Origin: Desulfovibrio sp.
GTDB lineage: Bacteria > Desulfobacterota > Desulfovibrionia > Desulfovibrionales > Desulfovibrionaceae
Assembly: GCF_019424165.1 (NCBI RefSeq)
Contig: NZ_JAHZAA010000002.1
Coordinates: 50,041 to 114,040 of the forward strand
Length of the DNA stretch: 64,000 nt
Direction of reading: 5' to 3'
Shown here in pieces: positions 16,492 to 25,099 of this stretch (positions are counted from its first letter, which is position 1; every line of letters begins with the position of its first letter). Under the pieces are notes generated by a model. That model was not told the DNA's origin, made no database searches, and saw only the letters and a program-made list of their open reading frames with translations. Made by a program: the position numbers and the translations under genes.

Positions 16492-17424
16492 ATGACAGGC
16501 AAACAACTTCTCCTGGTCTTCGCCGTGGTGCTGATCATTTTCTGCACGATCGTCGTCATCGTTCAGGCGCGCGTACAGAAGCAGCGGCAAGAGGCCCGGC
16601 GCAAGTCCATCATCCGAAAACTGCTTGAAACGGCGCAGGAACAGAACGAGATTTTTGATATCAACGTGCTGGACAAGGCGTCCACCCACAAAGGCCTTGC
16701 CGCCCTGCTGCAAACCATTTCCCCCACGGTTCTTGGCCTGGAGGTTCTGGGCTTTATTTCGCAGGAACTGACGGGCATGCCCGTGGAAATCTATTTTCGG
16801 GCCACCCTGCCCGAGGGCGCGAGCTTTTACAAATTTCGCTCAACCATCGTGTCCGTTGAAGCCGGTCGGGAAAAATCCCGGCTGCATCTGGCTTCTCCCG
16901 AAGACCTTGATGCCGGGCAAAAACGCCTTTTCATCCGCATCAAACCGCCCAAAGAAAAAGTACGCGTTATCGGCGTGTGGGAGCTGGATGCCAACAGGCC
17001 CATGCCCCGCACCACGGCCGAGATAAACCGCCCGCTTCTGCACTATCGTCGCGGCATGGAAAAAGAATCGGTGCAGGTGGAAAATATCTCGGCCACAGGC
17101 ATGGCCCTGCGCTTTCCCATGGAAGATCTGGATGTCAAGCCGGTTGACCTGGACAAAGGTTCACAGTTACTTTGTCTTATAATTTACGGCATGGGCAAGG
17201 AAGAAAAAATCGTTACTTTCTGGTGCACCTGCAATGTGCTCCACGCCCGTGTACACGAGGGATCCAATCCGGCCCTTGTGCTTGGCACAGAATTTACCAA
17301 CTGGGCCGTGCTGGAACAGGGCAAGTCCGACATTCACTGGTTCCACAGCCCGCAAGCACGCGGGGTGTCGCCCATAACCCAGTGGGTCATGTATATGGAT
17401 ATGGAGCAGCGCAAGCTGCTTTAA
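16492..17424 (+). CDS. Membrane-anchored PilZ-domain protein
   Basis: This is a likely cyclic-di-GMP receptor. A single N-terminal membrane helix (residues 5-25) is followed by a charged coiled segment, a YcgR-like middle domain and a PilZ-like region. RLFIR at 145-149 fits the RxxxR half of the c-di-GMP site and ENISATG at 197-203 fits the [D/N]xSxxG half. About 50 residues separate the two, more than in a compact PilZ domain, so the RxxxR assignment is tentative. The downstream target is unknown. It stands alone between mnmG and corC, all on the plus strand. Confidence 0.78.
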   Translation: MTGKQLLLVFAVVLIIFCTIVVIVQARVQKQRQEARRKSIIRKLLETAQEQNEIFDINVLDKASTHKGLAALLQTISPTVLGLEVLGFISQELTGMPVEIYFRATLPEGASFYKFRSTIVSVEAGREKSRLHLASPEDLDAGQKRLFIRIKPPKEKVRVIGVWELDANRPMPRTTAEINRPLLHYRRGMEKESVQVENISATGMALRFPMEDLDVKPVDLDKGSQLLCLIIYGMGKEEKIVTFWCTCNVLHARVHEGSNPALVLGTEFTNWAVLEQGKSDIHWFHSPQARGVSPITQWVMYMDMEQRKLL

Positions 17425-17622
17425 CCGTCGATCCCAGAGCGGCTGCCCTTGGAAATTTTTGCAGGGCTGCAAAGCACGGCCGCGCCCGGGACGAAATTTG
17501 CCGACACGGACAAAACGCGGCACAACCGCCAAAGCATCCGCAGGCGCGGTATGCCGCGAGGCGAACATGGCCCACGGGCCGCATAGTGCGGCCCGGTCCC
17601 ATTCCCAACCAAGGAGACTACA

Positions 17623-18753
17623 TTGGACGGTGGTTCGGAAGGTCATAGTACCATCTGGTCGCGCCTGAGCAGACTGTTCGGGCACGATGATCAGGAATCT
17701 CTGGAAAAAGCCATTCTTGAAGCGCGCGCCGATGGCGAAGTGGAACCCGATGAGGAATCCATGCTGCTCGGCATTTTGCGGTTCAACGACCTCCAGGTGC
17801 AGGACACCATGATTCCACGCACCGATATCGACTGCGTGCCTCATGACATGCCCATGGCAGAGGTGGCAGCCATCATTGTCCGCTCCGGGCACTCACGCAT
17901 TCCCGTCTACAAGGAAACCCGCGACAATATCGTGGGCATCCTGCATGCCAAGGACCTGTTGCGCAGCATGCTTGACGGCGAGGGCAAAGTGTCATCACTG
18001 GCCGACCTCATCCGTGAGCCATTCTTTGTACCCGAAACAAAATCCATCCGCACCCTGCTTCAGGAATTCCGCGCGCGCAAGCAGCACATAGCCATTGCCC
18101 TGGACGAGTACGGCGGAACATCGGGCCTCATTACCATTGAGGACGTGCTGGAAGAAATCGTGGGGGACATTGAAGACGAGCACGATACCCCGCGCGAAGA
18201 AGACATCCGCCCCATAGGCGACAATACTTACGAGCTCACCGGCCGCGCGCTGCTTGAAGACCTTGAAGATATGGGCGTGGATATTGACTCGGACGAGGTA
18301 GACACCATCGGCGGCTACCTCAGTATGGAAGCAGGCCACGTACCCGGCCCCGGCGAAAGTTTCACCCTGCGCGGCTGGACGTTTACCGTGCTTGAAGCCG
18401 ACCGGAAACTGATTGTGCGTCTGCGGATGGAACCGGCCGACAGCGCTGCCCACCGGCAGAACGGGGAACAAGAGCCTGCACAAGCTCCGGCGTCAAATGC
18501 AGCGCCGGACGCGGCACAGAACCCGGAACAGGACGAAACACCTGACGATCATGCCGTGGCCCCGCGCTATGAAACGCTGCCGGGCAGCCTTGGCGCTGCC
18601 GCCACCGCCGCTGCCACCGTGAGCGTGGATGATGCAGCGGCCTCCCCCGAAGCCGCTGCGCAAGCCGCCGAAGAAATCCTGCGCAGCACGCCGCCCCCGG
18701 CGGCCGAAACAGGAGAAGATGCGCCCCGCCCTACGGAGCCTCCACGGGCATGA
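17623..18753 (+). CDS. corC: CorC/YbeX-type CBS-domain protein
   Basis: This soluble protein has a CBS pair (about residues 60-190) and a C-terminal CorC/HlyC transporter-associated domain (about 205-285), the group linked to magnesium/cobalt efflux. DTMIPRTDIDCVP opens the first CBS and DEYGGTSGLITIEDVLEEI closes the second. After residue 285 comes a 90-residue Ala/Pro/Glu-rich tail that is not part of the family core and looks disordered. The start is TTG 17623 with AAGGAG six bases upstream. It overlaps lnt by ATGA; adjacency of corC (ybeX) and lnt is conserved in many proteobacteria. Confidence 0.92.
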   Translation: MDGGSEGHSTIWSRLSRLFGHDDQESLEKAILEARADGEVEPDEESMLLGILRFNDLQVQDTMIPRTDIDCVPHDMPMAEVAAIIVRSGHSRIPVYKETRDNIVGILHAKDLLRSMLDGEGKVSSLADLIREPFFVPETKSIRTLLQEFRARKQHIAIALDEYGGTSGLITIEDVLEEIVGDIEDEHDTPREEDIRPIGDNTYELTGRALLEDLEDMGVDIDSDEVDTIGGYLSMEAGHVPGPGESFTLRGWTFTVLEADRKLIVRLRMEPADSAAHRQNGEQEPAQAPASNAAPDAAQNPEQDETPDDHAVAPRYETLPGSLGAAATAAATVSVDDAAASPEAAAQAAEEILRSTPPPAAETGEDAPRPTEPPRA

Positions 18754-20408
18754 CCCGTTTTTCCACGGCTGCATCCCGGCCAATGGGTCGCATCTTGCCT
18801 GTGGCCCTTGCGGGGGCCATAGGTCTGTGGCTTGGCTTTCCCAACGACCTTGCAGGCATACCGCCTCTGGTTTTGCTGTGGCCGCTGGCCCTGGCCTGGT
18901 TGGGGCTGCACGCCGGTTCACGCGGCGCGGCCATGCGTTACGGCTGGCTCACAAGCCTGGCCGGCAGCACAGCCGCCCTTTACTGGCTCAGCCTGCCTGT
19001 ACACAATGTGGGCGGTCTGCCCTGGCTGCTGGCTGTTCCCTGCGCTCTGTTCATTGCGGCCTGCATTTCCAGTGCCGGAGGCTTTTTCTCAATGGCGGCG
19101 CATCTGCTGCGCCACCGTGCGCCCTGGCTATGGGCCGTGATGCTGGGTCTGTTGTGGTACGTGCTTGAAGCTGTGTACGCACTGGTACTGGGCTTTCCCT
19201 GGCTGGAACTTTCGGGCGCTCTGGCGGCATGGCCCCTGCTGGTTCAGGGAGCTGACGCCATCGGGTCCTATGCACTTGCCGGGTTGTGGACCACCACGGC
19301 GCTGTGGTGCGGGCTTGCCTTGCTGCCGCATCCGGTGCGCTCCACCCCCGCGGCGGGGGAAAACACAGCGGGAGGCGGCAAGACGGCCCATACCCGCCGC
19401 ATAACGTGGCGGCCCGCATGCCTGGTATCAGGCCTGCTCATGGCTGTCCTGCTGCTCGGCTACGGAGCGCTGCGCATGCACCGCCAGCCGCTTACCAGCG
19501 ATCCCGGCGGCCCGCAAAGCGTGCTGGCCCTGTTTGTCGAAGGTAATGTGGACCAGAACCAGAAGTGGCTGCCCGCCTTCCAGCGGCAGACCGTTGACCT
19601 GTATCTGAAACTTACCTACGACGCACTGGCGCAAAAACCTGAAGAAAGGCCCCTGATCATCTGGCCGGAAACGGCCCTGCCTTTCTTTTTCGAAACCAAC
19701 CAGTTGCACTCGCCACGGGTACGGCAACTGCCTGCGATCACGGGCTGCCCCCTGCTTGTGGGCGCGCCCGGCGTGGAGCGCCTGCCGGGCAAGAAAGAAC
19801 CGGCTGTCTTTAACCGCGCCTTTCTGCTCACGCCGCCCGCCGGCGAGGCGGTCGCCCATTATGACAAGGAACATCTGGTTCCCTTTGGCGAATACCTGCC
19901 GGAATGGCTCAACTGGGGCTTTCTGGAAGCGCTGCTGCAAGGCGTGGGGGTGTATGAAACCGGCACGGCCATCGCGCCCCTGCGCTACGGCAATCTTGCC
20001 CTGGGCATGCTCATTTGCTATGAAGGTATATTTCCCTGGCTGGCTCAGGCCCGCGTACAGGACGGAGCCAACATTCTGGTGGATATCAGCAATGACGGCT
20101 GGTTCGGCGCAACTCCCGCAGCGCGGCAGCATCTTTACCTTACGGTTCTGCGCGCTCTTGAACAAAACCGCTGGATTCTGCGTGGCACCAATACCGGCAT
20201 TTCTGTCGTGATTGACAGCCGGGGCCGCCTGGTCATGCGCGGCGAACAGTTCAGGGAGCAGGCCATCTGGGGCCGTGCCGCCCTTGAAAGCAGACCGAGC
20301 CTGTACCACCGCCTGTGGCCCTGGCCCCTGCCCGCAGCCGCGGCACTGCTGACCGGCCTGGTTTTATGGGGTCCCGGCGGCTGTCTTCGCCGCCGCGCCC
20401 GCGTCTGA
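18750..20408 (+). CDS. lnt: Apolipoprotein N-acyltransferase Lnt
   Basis: This inner-membrane enzyme adds the third acyl chain to the N-terminal cysteine of lipoproteins. The 552-residue product has about seven to eight hydrophobic helices, then a nitrilase-fold periplasmic domain with the catalytic triad Glu (WPETALPFF), Lys (YDKEHLVPFGEYLP) and Cys (LICYEGIFP). A short Gly/Pro/Thr-rich segment (around residue 205) interrupts the membrane part. It is translationally coupled to corC through ATGA. The lipoprotein at 63.3-63.9 kb would be one of its substrates. Confidence 0.96.
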   Translation: MTRFSTAASRPMGRILPVALAGAIGLWLGFPNDLAGIPPLVLLWPLALAWLGLHAGSRGAAMRYGWLTSLAGSTAALYWLSLPVHNVGGLPWLLAVPCALFIAACISSAGGFFSMAAHLLRHRAPWLWAVMLGLLWYVLEAVYALVLGFPWLELSGALAAWPLLVQGADAIGSYALAGLWTTTALWCGLALLPHPVRSTPAAGENTAGGGKTAHTRRITWRPACLVSGLLMAVLLLGYGALRMHRQPLTSDPGGPQSVLALFVEGNVDQNQKWLPAFQRQTVDLYLKLTYDALAQKPEERPLIIWPETALPFFFETNQLHSPRVRQLPAITGCPLLVGAPGVERLPGKKEPAVFNRAFLLTPPAGEAVAHYDKEHLVPFGEYLPEWLNWGFLEALLQGVGVYETGTAIAPLRYGNLALGMLICYEGIFPWLAQARVQDGANILVDISNDGWFGATPAARQHLYLTVLRALEQNRWILRGTNTGISVVIDSRGRLVMRGEQFREQAIWGRAALESRPSLYHRLWPWPLPAAAALLTGLVLWGPGGCLRRRARV

Positions 20409-20507
20409 CAAAGGTCACGCGCCTTTTCATTTTTGTTATACACCGTGCAGCCGTAGACCGGCTTTTCCGGCAAAAGCGCCGGGCCACCTTCAACCCATAT
20501 ATCAGCC

Positions 20508-21621
20508 ATGTTGCAACTTACCGACCTTCGCGCCGCCTGCCCACCCCTTGCCCAACGTTTTGCCTCCCTCTGGGGGCGTCTTTGACGTGGCGGCCAGCGA
20601 AAAACGGTTGCAGGCCATTGAAACAGAAATTTCACGTCCCGGCGCATGGGACAAACCCGAAGCGCTCACGCCCCTGCTTCAGGAAAAACGCCGCCTCGAA
20701 GATGAGGTGGCCCGCCTGAGCAAGCTCAAAACCTGCCACGACGACATGAATGAGTGGCTGGCTCTGGCAGCGGAAAGTGAAGATCCTGAAGCGCTGGAAT
20801 CCCTGGCGCAACAGCAGAAGGATCTGGCTGCCCTGCTGGACGAAACAGAGCTTGTGATGCTGCTTTCCGCCGAAGAAGACAGCCAGGACGCCATACTTGA
20901 GATCCATCCCGGCGCGGGCGGCACAGAGTCTCAGGACTGGGCAGAAATGCTGCTGCGCATGTATACCCGCTGGGCCGCCGATCATGATTACAAGGTTGAA
21001 GAACTCGACTTTCTGCCCGGTGACGAGGCTGGTATAAAAAGCGTCACCCTGCGCGTGGGCGGGCCGCACGCTTTCGGTTTTCTCAAAAGCGAGCGCGGCA
21101 TCCACCGCCTCATCCGCATTTCGCCCTTCGACTCGTCCGGCCGCAGGCACACCTCTTTTGCTTCGGTGGATGTTATCCCCGATGCCGGTGACGACATTGA
21201 ACTGGACCTCAAGGATGCTGACCTGCGGGTGGATATTTTCCGCTCCAGCGGCCCCGGCGGCCAGAGCGTCAACACCACAAGCTCTGCCGTGCGCATAACC
21301 CATATTCCCACGGGCGTATCTGCCCAGTGCCAGAACGAAAAGTCGCAGCACCACAACAAGGAAACGGCCCTGCGTGTCCTGCGCGCCCGCCTCTACAACA
21401 TGGAACTTGAAAAACGCGATGCCGCGCGCCAGGCCCAATACGCCGGTAAGGATGCCATCGCTTTCGGCAGCCAGATACGCACCTACACCCTTCAGCCCTA
21501 TCGCCTGGTCAAGGATCACCGCACCGGCACAGAAGTAGGGGATGTGGATGCGGTTCTGGACGGGCAGATTGACGTCTTCCAGCACGACTACCTTTTGCAC
21601 CGCCATGAGCAGCAACGCTGA
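20508..21621 (+). CDS. prfB: Peptide chain release factor 2, with programmed +1 frameshift
   Basis: RF2 releases nascent chains at UAA and UGA. The gene is split: a 25-codon first frame from ATG 20508 ends in CTT TGA (20580-20585) right after a G-rich CTGGGGGC stretch, and the rest continues in the +1 frame from GAC at 20584. This matches the known autoregulatory frameshift of prfB, where low RF2 allows slippage on CUU before UGA. The 370-residue product has SPFDSSGRRH (the SPF stop-recognition motif) and GGQ in SGPGGQSVNTTSS. Downstream genes overlap. A simple gene caller would start it at TTG 20548 and lose the first frame. Confidence 0.94.
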
Positions 21622-22456
21622 GTTTGAAGCCCTGGCGCGCGAAATGCTGGCCCTGAGCCAGACCAGCGCCCCCGATGCGGATATTCCGCGCAAAGCCGAC
21701 GGCCCGGGCCGGAGCGGAGTGCTGGTGGCCCGCCTTTTGCCGGACTTCAGCCTGGAGCGCTGGCGGCATTTTTGCCGCGATCACGCCAAAGGGCGCTGGT
21801 ATGTATGGCCTGCGGGTCCCGATACGCCGCCGGATCTCGCCCATATGGACGCCTGCGGAGGCTCCCCGTCCGCCGATGATGCCCTTGTTGCCGGGCTTCT
21901 GCTGGAACAGATCCGGCGCGAAATGCTGCGCGGCGCACGTTCCGGCAGCGAACTCAGCCTCATATGCGCCGCCCTGCCCCAGCGGGATGCAACGGCCGCG
22001 CAGCACGAGTCGGGCATGACCGACCTGATGGATACGGCTCTGGCCGCCAGCCTGCGGGAACACAGCGAAGCCTGCGACAGCCTGGGCCACCTGGCCTGCG
22101 GCAGCTACGCCCTGCTGCTTCCCGGTGTGGGGGCGCTCAGAGCGCGTCTGCTGGCCAATGCCATACAAAAAACATTTCTGCAGCAAGCCGTGCAGCGTTG
22201 CGGCGCAACAGCCACAGCACCGGGTACAGCACCGCCCGCCTGCGCACTCGGCATCGCCTGTGCCGAGTCCGGCGCGGCTATTACCGCCGAAGCCCTGCTG
22301 GCAAAGGCGCGCAGCGCCCTGCAAGATGCGTTGCTGCAAACACAGCAGCAACATTCCGGCCGGATCTGCCTTGCAGACAGCGCCAGCCTGGAAGAGCGCG
22401 CAAGTCTGGTACATTCCAGCGAAAAACGCTTTCTTTTTTTCGGGAGAAACAACTGA
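21605..22456 (+). CDS. Degenerate GGDEF-domain protein
   Basis: I read this 283-residue protein as a diverged GGDEF domain. GSELSLICAALPQRD (about 115-129) matches the beta strand that begins the cyclase fold, LACGSYALLLPG (163-174) occupies the position of the GGDEF signature and its following strand, and ALGIACAES...AEALLAKARSALQ (214-240) matches the last strand and helix. ACGSY replaces GGDEF, so diguanylate cyclase activity is not expected. The N-terminal 110 residues are unrecognised. ATG 21605 lies inside the end of prfB, and the stop overlaps the ATPase start (TGATG), coupling it to the MinD-like ATPase. Confidence 0.65.
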   Translation: MSSNAEFEALAREMLALSQTSAPDADIPRKADGPGRSGVLVARLLPDFSLERWRHFCRDHAKGRWYVWPAGPDTPPDLAHMDACGGSPSADDALVAGLLLEQIRREMLRGARSGSELSLICAALPQRDATAAQHESGMTDLMDTALAASLREHSEACDSLGHLACGSYALLLPGVGALRARLLANAIQKTFLQQAVQRCGATATAPGTAPPACALGIACAESGAAITAEALLAKARSALQDALLQTQQQHSGRICLADSASLEERASLVHSSEKRFLFFGRNN

Positions 22457-23268
22457 TGGCAAATAAAACCCTGAGCGTGGCCCTGCTGAGCGGCAAGGGC
22501 GGAGTCGGCAAGACCAATATAACGCTCAATATGGCCTGCGCCCTGTACCAGATGGGTTTTAAAAACCTGCTGATGGACTGTGATCTGGGCCTCGCCAACC
22601 TTGATGTTCTGCTGGGTATCACTCCTGAGGGAAACCTGCAGAACACCCTGCTTGGCGAAGCCAATATAAGTGATGTGCTGTATCACGTTGAGGCACAGGG
22701 CTTTGACGTGCTGCCCGCCGCCTCCGGCGTGCCGGAGCTTACCGAGCTTCAGCCCGGCATGCGCAACATGCTGCTGGATCGCCTTGAGCCGGAGCTGGAC
22801 AAGTACGACTTTGTTTTTATGGATGTGGGCGCGGGCATTTCCGGCACGGTGCAGACCTTCGCCGCCCTGGCGGCCATGCGCATTGTTGTCATCACTCCCG
22901 AGCCGACATCGCTCACAGACAGTTACGCCCTCATCAAGGTTCTCAATGCCCGTTACGGGCTGCAGGACTTTATGGTGATAGTCAACCAGGTGGCTTCTGC
23001 CAGCGAGGCCAAAGCCGCGTTTGACAAGCTGCACGGAGCCTGTCGCCATTTTCTGCATATCGAACCGGTACTGCTCGGGCACATCCGCGATGACAAAAAA
23101 GTTCCCGAAGCCGTGTGCCGCCAGCAGCCGCTTATGCGCATCGCCCCCGGCAGCCCCGCGGCCCAGGACATTCAAAACCTGGCAGCGCGTCTGCAAAGGC
23201 TGCGCCTTGGCATGGCCGACTGGCTGGCTCCCAGAAAGGTGCTGCAGTCCATATCCGCAAAAGAATGA
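22456..23268 (+). CDS. MinD/FlhG-like P-loop ATPase
   Basis: This is a 270-residue ParA/MinD superfamily ATPase. The deviant Walker A motif LSGKGGVGKTN is at residues 10-20, switch I/Walker A' is LMDCDLGLANLDVLLG and switch II is MDVGAGIS. The pattern of LGLANLDVLLG is close to FlhG (YlxH), the flagellar-number regulator, and to spatial MinD-type ATPases. No C-terminal amphipathic membrane-targeting helix is obvious. No flagellar gene is nearby; its only coupled neighbour is the degenerate GGDEF protein with which it overlaps by one base. Confidence 0.87.
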   Translation: MANKTLSVALLSGKGGVGKTNITLNMACALYQMGFKNLLMDCDLGLANLDVLLGITPEGNLQNTLLGEANISDVLYHVEAQGFDVLPAASGVPELTELQPGMRNMLLDRLEPELDKYDFVFMDVGAGISGTVQTFAALAAMRIVVITPEPTSLTDSYALIKVLNARYGLQDFMVIVNQVASASEAKAAFDKLHGACRHFLHIEPVLLGHIRDDKKVPEAVCRQQPLMRIAPGSPAAQDIQNLAARLQRLRLGMADWLAPRKVLQSISAKE

Positions 23269-23498
23269 GGATGACGGCCTAAAAACCTCGCGGACTGTTT
23301 ACCTTGTTGCATAAAAGGTATAGAGATGAATTAATACTAGATGCCTATCGTTAGCCCTTGGGCATTCAGGCAGAAAAGCACTTTGACAGCGCGAGGCGAC
23401 ACGGCAAAATCGCCAGCAATATCTTAAAGATAGTGGACGAGCAACGCTGTTTCAGGCAGAATGTCTTTGCGGGCAACAAACGCAGTCACGGAGGCGTG

Positions 23499-23774
23499 AT
23501 GAACAAGAGCGAACTTATCAAGGCGCTGGCCGACGAAACCAACATTCCCTTTGATGATGCGTCAATGGTGGTCAACACCTTTTTTGATGCCATGAAACAA
23601 TCCCTTCTTGCCGGTGAACGTATCGAAATACGCGGTTTCGGCAGCTTCAAGATCAAAGAGTACGAAGGCTACGCGGGCCGCAACCCTAAAACCGGTGAAA
23701 GCGTCACCGTGGCCTCGAAACGTCTGCCCTTCTTCCGCGCTGGCAAGGAACTGAAAGAATTCATCAATCAATAG
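23499..23774 (+). CDS. HU/IHF-family DNA-binding protein
   Basis: This nucleoid protein is 91 residues long and dimerises to bend DNA. The N-terminal helices start MNKSELIKAL and the beta arm region is GFGSFKIKEYEGYAGRNPKTGE; RNPKTGE is the family signature with the Pro at the intercalating tip. HU and IHF cannot be separated by eye; the sequence leans to HU/IHF-like paralogs of anaerobes. GGAGGC precedes the ATG. A 230-base upstream region separates it from the ATPase gene, so it has its own promoter. Confidence 0.94.
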   Translation: MNKSELIKALADETNIPFDDASMVVNTFFDAMKQSLLAGERIEIRGFGSFKIKEYEGYAGRNPKTGESVTVASKRLPFFRAGKELKEFINQ

Positions 23775-23889
23775 GCATCGTTGCATAACGCGGCCTTGCC
23801 GCCACTTGAGCCGAACCGCGTGAAGGCCTGCCTTCAGTTCTCGGTGCTCGGCCATCCATGGGCGCGCAGGGCGCGCCAAGGAGTTTGTC

Positions 23890-24768
23890 ATGCTGTTTTC
23901 AGGTGCACTGACAGCGCTAGTCACCCCATTCAAGGATGAGGCTCTGGACGAGGAAGCCTACAGGAATTTTATTGAATTCCAGATTACGGAAGGCATCCAC
24001 GGTCTGGTACCCTGCGGCACCACCGGTGAATCCGCCACGCTCAGCCACGAAGAGCATGAAAGGGTCATTGAAATCTGCATTGATCAGGCCAAGGGCCGCG
24101 TACCCGTGCTGGCAGGGGCCGGATCCAACAACACGGCAGAGGCCGTGCGCCTGACCCGCTTCGCCCAGAAAGCCGGGGCAGACGGCGCCCTGCTCATCAC
24201 CCCCTACTACAACAAACCCACGCAGGAAGGCCTGTACCGCCACTACAAAGCCATAGCCGAAGCCGTAGAAATGCCCCTTGTGCCTTACAACGTGCCTGGC
24301 CGCACGGGCTGCAACCTGCTGCCCGAGACCCTGGCCCGCCTGGCCAAAGAATTTTCGCACATTGTGGGCGTCAAGGAAGCCACCGGTGACATGGCCCAGG
24401 GCAGCAAAACCCTGTCGAGCTGTCCCGCGGGCTTCAGCGTGCTTTCTGGCGACGACTTCACCGCCCTGCCTCTCATGGCCCTGGGTGGCAAAGGGGTCAT
24501 TTCCGTTACGTCCAATATCGTGCCGGGGCGCATGGCTGCCATGTGCAATGCATTCAACAAGGGCGACGTGGCCGAAGCCGCGCGCATCCATCACGAGCTT
24601 TTCCCTCTGCACGAAGCCATGTTCTTTGAAAGCAACCCCATCCCGGCCAAAACGGCCCTGAACCTTATGGGCAAAATGGAAGCCGGTTTGCGCCTGCCGC
24701 TTTGCCCAATGAGCGCGGCAGCCAAAGAAAAACTCGCAGGCGTGCTGCGCAGCTTACAGCTTATTTAA
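23890..24768 (+). CDS. dapA: 4-hydroxy-tetrahydrodipicolinate synthase
   Basis: DapA condenses pyruvate with aspartate semialdehyde, the first committed step to diaminopimelate and lysine. The (beta/alpha)8 protein of 292 residues carries PCGTTGESATL, the Tyr of ITPYYNKPTQEG, VPYNVPGRTG, and the Schiff-base lysine in VGVKEATGD. AAGGAG lies six bases before the ATG. VLSGDDFTALP and the final helices match bacterial DapA. It ends the long plus-strand gene run; the next hairpin is about 250 bases further on. Confidence 0.97.
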   Translation: MLFSGALTALVTPFKDEALDEEAYRNFIEFQITEGIHGLVPCGTTGESATLSHEEHERVIEICIDQAKGRVPVLAGAGSNNTAEAVRLTRFAQKAGADGALLITPYYNKPTQEGLYRHYKAIAEAVEMPLVPYNVPGRTGCNLLPETLARLAKEFSHIVGVKEATGDMAQGSKTLSSCPAGFSVLSGDDFTALPLMALGGKGVISVTSNIVPGRMAAMCNAFNKGDVAEAARIHHELFPLHEAMFFESNPIPAKTALNLMGKMEAGLRLPLCPMSAAAKEKLAGVLRSLQLI

Positions 24769-25099
24769 GACGCGAGCAGGCCACTCATCTGAAACTGCCC
24801 TGCCGGTGCGTAAGCGACGCATGTCACGCGGGCGGCGCAAACAGCCCCTGTTCGCCAGGCAGGCGGGATGAAGCCGGCAGGACCGTGTGTTTGCGCGCAA
24901 GCGCCGCAGTGAAGGCCGTACCGCCTCGCGAATGTGTCCGCTCAAAATCAGCCTGCCTGATTACCGCGCTCTGGCGCCCGCAACAGCAGGCCGCTGCAAA
25001 AGTTCAAAACTTGCCACACAAAAGGGCCGCCCATACTGGGCGGCCCTTTTGCGTTTTCTGCGGCCTCGTCGAGCGAGGCCGCAAGGCACTGTCAAAAAC
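24769..25099. other. Intergenic region between convergent dapA and alcohol dehydrogenase
   Basis: There is no gene in these 331 bases. Two hairpins near the end (25021-25050 and 25060-25082) form the transcription barrier between convergent genes. Confidence 0.6.
25021..25050. terminator. Bidirectional terminator dapA / alcohol dehydrogenase
   Basis: AAAGGGCCGCCC (25021-25032) and GGGCGGCCCTTT (25038-25049) are perfect arms around ATACT; T runs are present on either side. A second hairpin CGGCCTCG/CGAGGCCG follows at 25061-25081. Confidence 0.85.

Noticed and set aside
22105..23196. 363-codon minus-strand frame opposite the MinD-like ATPase
   Set aside because: Spans two plus-strand genes with clear motifs; composition is typical of antisense frames here.
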